64,000 nt of DNA from Prosopocoilus inquinatus (Eukaryota > Arthropoda > Insecta > Coleoptera > Lucanidae). The translations under genes and the position numbers were made by a program. The notes below the pieces were generated by a model, which was not told the DNA's origin, did no database searches, and was given only the letters and a program-made list of their open reading frames with translations. Of this stretch, positions 45,712 through 55,698 are shown in pieces. The stretch lies in assembly GCA_036172665.1 (NCBI GenBank), contig CM069874.1, positions 52,992,707-53,056,706 on the forward strand, written 5' to 3'. Numbering within the stretch: position 1 is the stretch's first letter; each line of letters opens with the position of its first letter.

Positions 45712-48462
45712 TGATAGAGCGTACAGCGTCCTTCCAGAAGGACCGGATCGACTCGTTTGAGGACGCTAGAAATCGAGATGTTTGAGTACTTTGCGTACTG
45801 CCAGCAGGACGACATTATAGCTTGTTATGTAGGTAAAGAAATAAGGAATCAGCGCATTTTTGAATGAAGTTTCTATGTGTTTTCTTCGGAAAGTTATGTA
45901 TTGTGCAAGCAAGCAAGGTGTCCGTTGGCGATCGTGTATCAGCATTAGTCACAATTTTTTATCAGAAAAATGATCATACTTGGAGTCAAAGTGAATTTGG
46001 GGAAAACTGGAATAGTGCAAGATATTATGGAACTTGCCAAAAAGTATTTAAAGCGTCTATGTGTGCTTCAGTGAAATGGGATATAGACAGTCACACAACC
46101 AAAGTTGCCTGCAGTGTACTGCGAATTGAAAATTCTGCAGTATGTAGTACAGGTAGATTTATTTATATGAAAAGTACTGTTTTTATATAAATTGTATGAA
46201 TTATATGAAATGTATATAATACTACCAAAAAAATTATAAAAAATAATTTTAGGTTCTGATGGTGACGTTTCACGAAAGAATAAAAACAATGGGAAACGCA
46301 AATACAGTCAAGCTCTTTTATCTGCTTCTAGCCCAGTAGCTGAATTAAACTCTTCTGACAGTGACTTATCGACAAGTGAATCAGAAAGTGACTCGGAGGA
46401 CCAAAATATAAATAATTCTCTTATCCACACGAGGGACGATGATATTAGCAGAGACAGCAAGCACCAAAATCAATACACAAATACTGTAACAGTACATGGT
46501 AGTTTATGGGAATTTGGTACCTCTGCCGAAATGAATACTTATAAGGATACCCATTTCAAGCCTGAACTTCATGTAAGGAATATTCAGTCCATGAAAGAAC
46601 ATGAGTTTTGGATGGCATTTTTTCCCTCTGAAGATTTAGATCTCATTTTACAATGCACAAACGCGCATCTTAGAGAACGTCGAAGACTAATAACCAAAGG
46701 CGAATTTTTTAAAGCAATAGGAATCATGTATGCAATGACGATCAATGTTCTTTATAGCCGCCGCGACTATTGGTCGACTGAATCGGATCTTTTCCCAGCT
46801 CCAGCGTTCGGCCAAAGATTTGGAATGGGCCTTCATCGCTTTAAAGAGATACTGGGATGCATGGCGTTTGCAATGCCTGCTAACGAAGAACCGGACGATA
46901 AATGGTACCATGTTCGTCCATTTTTTGATATGACCACGGCAAAGTGGAGAGATATTTTCACTCCAGGATACAAACTTACCATAGACGAATCTATGTTTGC
47001 ATGGTACGGCAAAGGACTCCATAATGAAAAGGATGGCATGGCAAACCAAAAGGCGTTGGGTGCGAATGCAAGACTTTGGCCGACGTTCAATCTGGCATTA
47101 TGATAGCAATTGAAATTAACGAAGGCAAAACAGCAATGCAACAAAAGGAATTCCAACAAGAGTTTGGTGCAGGCACTGCAACTACATTACGGATGACACG
47201 TCCTTGGCATGGTTCTGGTAGGATAGTCGTGGGTGACTCCTGGTTTGCATCCGCAAAAACAGCCATCCAGCTTCATAAGAGAGGACTGTATTTTCTTGGT
47301 ATCATCAAAACCGCTACAAAAAATTATCCAATAGCAGAAGCTAGAAGACGGTGTCCCTCTGAACGAGGTAAATGTGCAATTGCTACACATTGCAATTGCA
47401 TGGAGAGACAAGAAAGTGCATACCTTTATTGGTTCATGCAGTACTACATTAGAAGGGCTACCAGTAAAGAAACGTAGAACTGACGAATCAGGTAGAATTA
47501 TTATAAAAGAAGTTCCTAGACTTAAAATCGTCGAGGAATATTTTGACGGAGCACCTTCCATTGATGTACACAATCACATACGTCAAAGCGGTCTAGCTCT
47601 AGAGGAAATATGGAATACTCAAAAGTGGCACCATCATATGTTTGCGAGTCTATTTGGAATTATTGAAACCAATGCCTACCTGGCATTTAAATATTTCAGA
47701 AAAGATGCCACTATCAAGCATTCACATTTCACTGAGTCGCTAGCATTGCAGTTAATCCACAATACTTGGGATAATAACAGACAAGTTGCTAATTTAGGTG
47801 ACGAGGTAATCGGCCTCAACAAGTTAATCTTCAGCAAGAGTTACTTAATGGGGACCATGTACTTATTCCTTTGAGTCGAGATGATGAGAGAGTGAGAGTC
47901 CAAAGAAAATGCATTATTTGAAGCCGCATTCACAAAAGACAACAAAAAGCAAGCTATAGGTGCAGTTCTTGTGGAGATCGGTCAGTTATGTGCGCACCAA
48001 CCACGGGAAGAAATTGTTTCACGTACCATATTCAACATGGGATTCCTGCTTAAAAATTATATGTAAAAATAATACATAATTACATCTTATATCAGTAACT
48101 TTATCTCGTTTGTTAATTTCACGTTTTTGTACTTATTATGAACAATAAAATTTGTGTTACTTTCAAACATTTAAAAATTATGTTTATATGTCCAAGAGCG
48201 CGGTCCTTCTAGAAGGTTTTAGTTATACCAGCAGGACAAGTTTATGAATTATTTACGTCCTGCTAGCAGGGCAAGTGTATTTAGCTACAAAAGAAATTAG
48301 CAATCGATCGCCATTTTAACTCGGTACTGCCAGAAGAACAAACCTTCCTTCCAGAAGGACACAGTCATATACAAGATATTGTCCTGCCAGCAGGACATCA
48401 TCTCTGTACAAAAGTACTTCCAGAAGCGCTTCTAGCAGGACAAGCGGCTGTACGTTCTATCA
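45712..48462 (+). mobile_element. piggyBac-superfamily-like element with palindrome-rich ends
   Basis: Inverted ends TGATAGA(G/A)CGTACAGC face each other. Nine 16-bp units of the form GTCCT(T/G)C-(C/T)A-G(A/C)AGGAC lie near the ends: 45728 and 45795 on the left; 48203, 48225, 48257, 48324, 48345, 48381 and an overlapping pair at 48414/48426 on the right. The Copia sequence on both sides indicates a duplication of only 2-3 bases (TA or ATA) rather than TTAA. It encodes the two-exon transposase at 45864-48063. Confidence 0.8.
45864..48063 (+). pseudogene. piggyBac-type transposase, two exons, frameshifted
   Basis: Exon 1 (45864-46152, 96 codons plus one base) begins MKFLCVFFGK and has a compact segment (GDRVSALVTIFYQKND, SARYYGTCQKVF) of unassigned fold. 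A 100-bp GT-AG intron (46153-46252, phase 1) leads to exon 2: an acidic/serine-rich stretch, then the DDE_Tnp_1_7 core. That core shows MKEHEFWMAFFPSEDLD, GYKLTIDESMFAWYGKG (catalytic Asp region), and, after a frameshift near 47040, VQSGIMIAIEINEGK and VVGDSWFASAKTA (second Asp region). A second shift near 47400 leads to VEEYFDGAPSIDVHNH. The C-terminal Cys-rich finger (RKCIIC, YRCSSCG, MCAPTTGRNCFTYH) is in a third frame to about 48060. Dead, but nearly full length. It is closer to the WYGKG-type piggyBac proteins than to the classic moth piggyBac. Confidence 0.78.
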
Positions 48463-48842
48463 ATATTGCTTTGGAAGTGGCCGCTACTGAACTATTGTGG
48501 ATAAAAAATCTACTCGACGAACTCGGAAATTATGTCCATCTGCCAGTAAAGATGTTTGAAGACAATCAAGCTTGCATTCAGGTACTTCAGCATTGGGAAC
48601 ACAAGCGTCTCAAACATATTGAAATCAAATATAATTTCATTCGAGATCTCTGCATTAAGAAGATCTTAAACGTCCAATATGTCAAGACTGAAGATCAAAT
48701 AGCGGACATCCTGACGAAAGGTTTGCCAAGATGTCAATTTGAAAAACTACGCCTGCAGTTGGAACTCGACAGACATTTTTGAATAATTTTTATTGTTTCT
48801 GTAAACATTAGTTTTATGTATGGTTATTAAATTGAGGAGGAG

Positions 48843-49021
48843 TGTTAATATATGCAATTTAATAAGGCCTAATTAAATTGGTAACCATACATACGTATGT
48901 TCATAAAAATGAAAAGTTGAAATAAAAAATATTTCCGTCAGTTTTATATTTTGCATTTTAAAGTTAAGTTAAACGAATCTGAAGTAATTTAGAGGCTTTA
49001 CTGCGAACAGAGAATTGAACA
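48843..49021 (+). repeat. Copia 3' LTR
   Basis: 179 bp, preceded by the purine tract GAGGAGGAG. Confidence 0.92.
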
Positions 49022-49329
49022 GTAACAAAGGTAACAAATACAAATATCACAAGAGCAACAAGGAAATCAACACTTTTAGGGAATTCTGTTTACTACAATG
49101 GTAGTAGATTACGGCAGACTGTCTAGTCAAAAATGTATTAGGTTATGTTATTCTCCGCAGCCATAGTAAATTGCCATTTGTGAAACGTCACTTTGACTAA
49201 CAAACTTTCGACTGTGTTTTTTTATCCCTCTATGAGATTATTGTGCGACAAAGATAGATAGAAAAAAATCACTAATGTGGCTACCTGAACACAAAATGTG
49301 TCGATTTAGAACCTTATGTTTAACGCATC

Positions 49330-49430
49330 GGAAAACCCGCTCGTGTAGTTTGGCTCTTAGACGTGCAATTCGCCGCGTTAAATACGCCGCGCCACGGAAA
49401 ACCCGCCTGTGTAGTTTAGCTGTAAATGTC
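49330..49430 (-). repeat. Copy of the 41465-41790 MITE-like unit, inverted
   Basis: CGGAAAACCCGCTCGTGTAG and CGGAAAACCCGCCTGTGTAG occur 50-60 bp apart, in the opposite orientation to the copies at 41.5 kb. They are separated by GACGTGCAATTCGCCGCG. Confidence 0.55.
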
Positions 49431-50083
49431 GGCTCTTGGTGTTTTCTCGAGTACAAAAATTGTAAATTTTGAAAATGTCCGTTCAAGCTAGAGTTGTTCA
49501 TTTCTTTAACCAATGCTATAATGGTATATCAAATCTTGACGATAAGCATCAAAGAAGAGAGTTTGCTATCCTGAACCAGTGTGCAACAGGACAAAGTTTT
49601 CAAATTTACTTTAGTGCTGCCTAAGTAAATATTCTCCGATAGACATTATTAGATAGGACTTCGGGGTTCGTAAATAATATTCGACTAATCTCTTAAACAC
49701 TTTATTTAAAAAAAAAACCTACACAATCGTTTACATGTTAAAATGCACTAAAATTACTTTACAACACTTATCTTCCATTATGTCGCCGTTAATAGCGCTG
49801 TGTTATTCTTCACTTCTAAATTAGAACTAACTCGGCAACGTCTGGTATCCCTTTTTATAGTTAAAGGGCTTGCTCGAGAAACGCATAGAAAAGTCCAGGG
49901 TCTCTGCGTACTCACAGGAAATGTTCTGCATTTTCTCGAAACTACCTGCGGTATTAATCGCGAGCGCCCTGGATAACCCTTCTAACAAAGCTGTAACACT
50001 GATCCCTCCTTATAATAGACAATTCCATCACTAAATTCAGTCTAACTAAAATAGTAAAGGAGACTGTGGTTTAAGAGATAATT
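49431..50083. other. No gene recognised
   Basis: No supportable frame or repeat boundary. Confidence 0.35.
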
Positions 50084-50320
50084 GAAATTAACCTCCGCCC
50101 GCAATAATTTATATCCGTAGATACGTATTTCGGCAGCTAAGCTGCCGTCTTCAATACCCTATCAACTTAAAAGCACTAAAAAGATCTAAAAAATCAGGAT
50201 GATTAGGTTGTTTTTAGATCTTTTTAGTACTTTTAAGTTGGTAGTGTATTGAATATGACAACTTAGCTGCCGAAATACGTATCTACGGATAAAAAATTAT
50301 TGTGGGCGGAGGTTAATTTC
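50084..50320. mobile_element. Palindromic Penelope-terminus-like repeat
   Basis: GAAATTAACCTCCGCCCGCA at 50084 recurs inverted, ending at 50320. The arms are about 100 bp each and meet at an AT-rich centre. Each arm holds the sequence CCGTAGATACGTATTTCGGC (or its complement) that forms part of a hammerhead-like motif. Confidence 0.6.
50106..50160 (-). ncRNA. Hammerhead-ribozyme-like motif
   Basis: On the minus strand: TTGAAGA (family CTGANGA), stem II CGGCAGCT/AGCTGCCG, AAA, then TACGTATC. In Penelope hammerheads GAAAT-ACGT-ATC gives a tiny stem III followed by the cleavage triplet ATC. Stem I is weak (TAC/GTA only). A degraded mirror copy lies at about 50248-50290 on the plus strand. Confidence 0.45.
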
Positions 50321-50390
50321 ACCTAAATAGAGATATTTTTTTCTGTTTTCAAAAATATATACTTTATTGTGTTTATAGTTTATTGATATA

Positions 50391-51508
50391 CAGGCTGTTC
50401 TTTCACTGTATACAAATAAGAAAAACTTCAGTATAAGTACATGAAATGCTACCTTCTGTGCGTATTTTCCGGTGGTTACCATACTATAGCCAAAAATTTC
50501 GCAGATTCCACTTGTTTGGAACTGTTGAAATGTGCGAGAAAGAAATACAAGCAAGGTTGCAACGCCTTCCTAGAGTCGACACCGACACCGCGCTGAGTTC
50601 CGCATTCAAACCCATTTCGTAGCGTTTCATAATTACAATCAATAATCACTGATATCGTTTAGTAATTAGTTTATTTAATATTTCAATTTACTGAGGGAAT
50701 TAATGTTACATTTATATTTAAATACTGTCCTAGCTTAGGCGCGTCAATCGAAGAGGCGGACGGCGATGTAAAAACACACTTAAGAAACAGAAACGCAGTT
50801 TATTTATTACTTGTGAAAAATAAAACGATGGATGACGTTGATGTGATTATCTAACTCATACGCAATTTTAAGGCGCACTTTTCGTCCAGTAATTATAATC
50901 GTCGGCTTATAATTTGAAAATACTTAGAAATATATTTTCTTACTTGGAGTGAGGTTACATTCTTCTAATAAAACCAGGCGGTTTTTAAATGTTGATTGAC
51001 CGGAAAATTTCATAATCGAATTAATTGAATCTGTAATTTGTAATATCGATTCTTTTTTAATACTTCGTGAAAATGAATATAAACTCACGTAAACCGAAAG
51101 TTTTCAAAATTCGTTTCCTTTCGCATGCAGAAATTTGCCAAATGGCTGTGTGAAACTTCCGGCAGGTCTTTTTACAAGTTTGCAAAAGTCATTACGATCT
51201 GTTAATACGCCTCATACGAATCAAACATATGTTCGTTCACGACAGGGTTCATGCACAAGGTTAAACTACGTTAAACACTGACCGACTGACTCTTTTCGCG
51301 TCTTCGTTCAAACAGACGTGCACGAGAGCTTAACCACCATACATTCCTTAGTTATGCCAGCAGTTCTTAAACGTTTTGGCGAAAATCTGCCAATGCATTT
51401 TTCTCGAAAATTATTAACTTTCTGTTAAGGACATATGAGTTCAATCGTTGCCATTTATAGTAATGCATTACAAGTTTAAATATTTGCACACAGTAAAAGA
51501 ACACCCTG
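50391..51508. mobile_element. Non-autonomous DNA element, TA duplication
   Basis: Ends CAGGCTGTTCTTTCACTG and CAGTAAAAGAACACCCTG are inverted and flanked by TA. 1118 bp without a transposase. A partial copy lies at 930-1338. Confidence 0.65.
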
Positions 51509-51955
51509 TATATCATTTATATCATTTATCTACTATAATTTCCATCAAAAAAAATATATCTTTATGCTATAATTCGAAAATTTAACTAATTATTAAAAAA
51601 CTAACTACACTAGTGAATTGTATTCCAAAAAGTGTCCTAATGTTCATGCAATTCTTTAATATCTCTAGAAATAAAACGATATATGACCGAAAAACGAAAA
51701 GTCGAAATGGAAGTTTTCGCCTGTAACTTGAAAATAAAACAAGAAAGCCAATTTTTGTTTACATTAGTCGTGTACTTTTGAAAATGTAACTTATCTGAAC
51801 TGCACTTTAACTAATCTGATCCATCAGATTCAATTGCGAATTACGTTACTTTCAAAAAAACGTTAATTTTCGGATCAGCTTAGAGCATAGGTTCCCAAAC
51901 TTTTGGGATCGCCGCCCACTTTGCTTAACGCCGCCCCTACCCACCTATCGGATAG
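51509..51955. other. Spacer; possible hAT-type end near 51890
   Basis: GGTTCCCAAACTTTTGGGAT near 51890 resembles the terminus of a common non-autonomous hAT group, but no partner end is seen. Confidence 0.3.
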
Positions 51956-51959
51956 GCAA

Positions 51960-52345
51960 ACCGCTATGTCTCACGGATGTACAATGCATTGCCTTTCGAT
52001 TTAAAACAACTTTCAGTACGTGCGTTCAAATATCGTCTGCGTGTTATGTTATTTAATTCTCAGTTATAACTAGTTATTTACTTACTTACAGATTTTCTTT
52101 TTTTTTACTCCTCATTTTGCTCTCCTCTTTTTCTCTTCTCGCTATTTCTTTTCTTTGCATAGGTAGCATTTTTTTTAAGTTCATTTTAAGCTGTGTGGTT
52201 GTTTTTAAAAACAGAAGTCTATATATTGACAGACAATCTGAAAACAACCCTTTAACACATGTAACAATTTATTTATATTCTGTAATACTGGTTTTTGTAC
52301 CTAGAGATGTGTTAATAAATGAATTATTATTATTATTACTTTATA
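51960..52345 (+). pseudogene. LINE 3' end, heavily truncated
   Basis: A short frame reads NRYVSRMYNALPFDLKQLSV, then FKYRLRVML and a stop. This matches the extreme C-terminus of Jockey/CR1 LINEs, where LP..LK precedes FK..LR. It is followed by a 3' UTR and an (ATT)n tail (about 52320-52338). Only the last 400 bp of the element are present. Confidence 0.55.
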
Positions 52346-53105
52346 TAAAATTTGGTCATTAATTATGTAGCCTTTTATTTGTATTTATATTTTGTATGTC
52401 TAATTCATTTTGTGCATTTCTTATGTTTTGATGTGTGCACAACCCTGTTGCATTAAATCGTAATTATTGATCTCTATTTTATTTATTAATTTATCCTTTT
52501 TATACACGCGGCTGAGCGCGTCTGCTGTTACATTTTGTTCACCCTTTTGCTGGGCTTAAAAGATGCCTTCATATCAGCAAAGTCCTGCAGTCCTTCGTTA
52601 CATCGTAGAAGCTTCAAGACTGACTTTAGCTTGCGGTTCAATGCGTTTTGTCGTAAACCATATCATTTAATTCATGGAACAAAATTTGTATTTTAGTGTA
52701 AGCATTATTTGAGGCGAAATACCTTGGAATTACAATTCTCCCTTGATACACGAAATTTACGCTGACTTAAACAAAATTCTGATGCGAAATCATAAATAAT
52801 ACATTCCAAAAATTTAAGTAAAACTTATTTAACATAATCAAAATTAAACCTTCAACTAAAATAACATAGCAATATGTTTACAAGCAGAAATAATTATTAT
52901 AATTACACACTACCCCCAAGCAAACATCCGTATCCAAATGGCGCGAATTATGAATAGGTAATGTTTCTTAGACAGATTCTGTCATATTTAGTTTCCAAAA
53001 CAAACTTTCCTGAAACAGACTTTGTAAATGTTTCAAATGAATGTCAATAAGTGTTTCTTAGACTGATTCGTTGAAACATCGTCATAAATACTTTTTAAGA
53101 GAAGT
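52346..53105. other. No gene recognised
   Basis: A GC-richer patch near 52505-52640 has no identified function. GTTTCTTAGAC(A/T)GATTC occurs twice (about 52968 and 53055). Confidence 0.35.
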
Positions 53106-53109
53106 AGCT

Positions 53110-54911
53110 GAAACATAATTTCTGTATTTCCCACAATCTGGAAAGAAGCTTCTATTTGTCCAGTCTTTAAGAAGGAAGACCAAAGCTGTGTCGAGAATTA
53201 CCGGCCAATCACTATCATTTGCAACTTTGCGAAGGTTTTTGAAAGTCTGTTAGTAAAATCCATCTATCAGTCAGTGAAGTTTTATATAGATAGCGATCAA
53301 TATGGTTTTATGGAAAAACGATCAACTGCGAGGAATCTATGCTCTTTTACCCAGTACGTTTCGGAATGTGTAGACAACAAAGGTCAAGTCGATGTAGTAT
53401 ATACGGATTTTCAAAAAGCTTTCGATAAAATCGATCACTACATCTTATTAGAAAAGCTGCATTGTTATGGTTTTTCACAACATTTAATTAATTTATTTTC
53501 ATCCTATCTCATTGACAGATGGAATACAGTCAAATACCAAAATTTTTTCTCTAATAAATACTCACCAACCTCTGGGGTGCCACAAGAGTCTAATCTTGGC
53601 CCCTTATTGTTCTTACTATTTATAAACGACATAAATAGTGTTATATCTTGTTGCAAGTTGCTCTTTGCTGATGATATGAAAATATTCTTAAAAATCACTT
53701 CAATTTCTCACTGTCTTGTCCTTCAGAAAAATCTTGATGCTATAGTTCGTTGGTGCAAAAATAATCTTCTTCCTCTTAACATACCTAAATGTTCCGTTAT
53801 TACCTACTCTAAAAAACATGCTCCGTATTTGTTTATTTACTCTATTAATGATATTCGCTTAACACGAGTTGACTGTATTACTGAATTGGGAGTTACTTTT
53901 GATGCTAACCTAACATTTATACAGCATATTTTAAATATCGTTTTCAAGGCTTATAAAACTTATGGTTTTATCTATCGCAACTGTAGAGAATTTTCGGATG
54001 TAACAACATTACGTACTTTATACTTCTGTCTTATAAGATCAAGACTTGAATATTGCTCCATTGTTTGGTTTCCCATCTTCTCTACATATATTCACCTTAT
54101 TGAAGCAGTGCAGAGAAAATTTTTCAAATTCTTAAGCTTCCTCCAAGATGGAGAATATCCTCACCAAGGCTTTAGTCAAAAAGTTTTGTTATCTAGGTAT
54201 GATTGTGCGTCCTTACATACTAGACGTATTTGTTCGGCTATAAAATTCTTATATAACTTAATCTGCTTCAAAAGTGATTGCCCTTGGTTGCTTGATAGAA
54301 TAAATTTCTTTATTCCCAGATTTAATTCACGCCAAAATCAAACGTTCTATGTTGCCTCAAGCCGTACTAATTTGTTATTTAAATCCCCCATTTCAGTAAT
54401 GTGTCATTAGTTGTCTTTTATTTGCACGTCAGATCAGTTCACTTTTACCCTGGATCACTTATTCAAAAATTTGTCTGTTTTATTTGGCTACATGATCTAA
54501 CCCAAAGTGATCTAAAACACTTCCCGCCTTGCTGTTACTACACCTCGAAAATTCTAGATCAGTTTGGATCAGTTGGTTCACTAGTAGAGGGGATGTTATT
54601 TCAACTGTTTGTCAATTACATTACTCGTCTAAACAAACTTTTGTTTTTGCTTAACTCACTGTAAAGTGATGCAAAAATAATATCTTCATCTGAAGATTAA
54701 AATACAGCAATCACATCTCGCATGTTTTATTTACTATCAAATCGAACACTTAAGATCAGTTCACTTTGGGTTAAACTAAACTGACCTGAACTAATCTGCG
54801 TTGCAAATAAAAGACAACTATTATTTCAATCGCATCTCCAATAGATGTGACATCAATGCTGATTCTATAAAGTATATAATTTCTGAAGCAACTAATTTGT
54901 TTGAGCGTTAG
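53110..54911 (+). pseudogene. LINE reverse transcriptase (Jockey/CR1-like), split by a MITE
   Basis: The open frame starts upstream of 53274 (FPTIWKEASICPVFKKED near 53130, then NYRPITIICNFAKVFE). It contains VYTDFQKAFDKIDH, SGVPQESNLGPLLFLLFIND and the catalytic LLFADDMKIF. Note PQES in place of the usual PQGS. The frame is uninterrupted to 54409. There a 409-bp MITE with TA duplication brings in a stop. Past the MITE the same frame continues (YYFNRISNRCDIN) to TAG at 54911, so the MITE is the only visible lesion in this part. The endonuclease is absent (5' truncation). The 3' UTR runs to the (ATT)n tail. Confidence 0.85.
54410..54818. mobile_element. MITE inside LINE, TA duplication
   Basis: Inverted ends GTTGTCTTTTATTTGCA, flanked by TA (54408-54409 and 54819-54820). 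Subterminal GATCAGTTCACTTT recurs in both halves. Removing the element with one TA restores the LINE frame, which confirms the borders. Confidence 0.8.
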
Positions 54912-55150
54912 CCGGGTTTCTTTTAGTGTTCTTTTTCTTTTAGTCAGTCACTGCAAAGACACTTATTGTTAGTTTAGTTTTGCTATTGTATGTATAATGT
55001 CTTACTTAGATACTAGGTTATCTTCATTATAACTTTTCTCCTTAGCCGCGAATTGTACGATTAAATTTATTTATTTTTTTATGTTTCCTGTAATTGGGTG
55101 TTACCTGTTGGAAATAAAGCATTATTATTATTATTATTATTATTTGTAAA
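54912..55150 (+). repeat. LINE 3' UTR with (ATT)n tail
   Basis: The tail (ATT)n at about 55122-55145 is preceded by GGAAATAAAGC, as in many LINEs ending in a short tandem repeat. Confidence 0.65.
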
Positions 55151-55698
55151 TGTTTTAAAAGAAAAGTTTCACAGATGTTCTTTGTTTACTGGGCACATTG
55201 CATAAAACATATGTAAGTTTTATAATAAAATTTATAACACAATTGCGCTCACTCATTACCGTTTGTATCGAAAGTGTTGTATCTCTGCTATAAACTTTTT
55301 ATGCTCTAATTTAAATAGGCTGATTTATCGAGAAATAAAGCATTATACACATATTTTTTATGTTTAAACGTCACAAAAATGAGAAAAACAATAAATTCGC
55401 TAAATATTTTGTTTTATTTAATCTGCATCTAAATAATATACAAAATATTCGTTATTACATTCCTTTTTTTTAAACATCGATATTTTTTTTATAATGAATT
55501 CTTCGTTATAATTAAAATGTTAAACGCTTACGTCCATATAGTGACCTAAAAATTAATGTACACTATACATACAAAATAATCTCAGACAATTTATACAAAA
55601 GTCCTAATAATTTTTATGGTACTTCCTATTGAGCAAGCTACATTTTCATACAAAATATGCCCTAAATCTATTTCCTTCTTTTTTCCAAAATCGATTAA
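55151..55698. other. 3' flank of the zinc-finger gene; no gene
   Basis: Very AT-rich. It probably includes the 3' untranslated region of the minus-strand zinc-finger gene, for which TTTATT near 55413 could be a polyadenylation signal read in reverse. Confidence 0.35.

Larger units (their letters stand above)
42931..48782 (+). pseudogene. Copia pol: protease, integrase, RT, RNase H
   Basis: The protease has FLDSGATEH (43013-43040). After a one-base shift near 43320 the integrase has HYRLGHLNYD, the zinc motif CTDCIEGKQ, then HSDLIGP, RCDNLREYIS and QNGVAERMN, a complete D,D,E set. TGA at 44138-44140 and a shift near 44200 lead to a linker with a 78-bp in-frame tandem duplication. The RT starts at WKRAVKEELKALEENKTW, has a TAA at 44730-44732, KGYDFEETYAPVARLTTLR and LLVYVDN where the family has YVDD, so the active site is altered. 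RNase H shows YADANWGSEEDRKSTSGY, is cut at 45712, and resumes at 48463 with ALEVAATELLWIKNLL. Confidence 0.88.
41848..49021 (+). mobile_element. Copia-type LTR retrotransposon
   Basis: LTRs 41848-42027 and 48843-49021 start TGTTAATATATG, end ATTGAACA, and differ at about eight or nine positions. The 5-bp target duplication GTAAC is perfect (41843-41847 and 49022-49026). Domain order gag, protease, integrase, RT, RNase H is that of Copia. It is interrupted in RNase H by the piggyBac-like element 45712-48462. The uninterrupted length would be about 4.4 kb. Confidence 0.95.

Noticed and set aside
53085..55177. Possible target duplication of the LINE (AAATACTTTTTAAGAGAAGT versus AAATGTTTTAAAAGAAAAGT)
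   Set aside because: Similarity is mostly A/T runs and may be chance.
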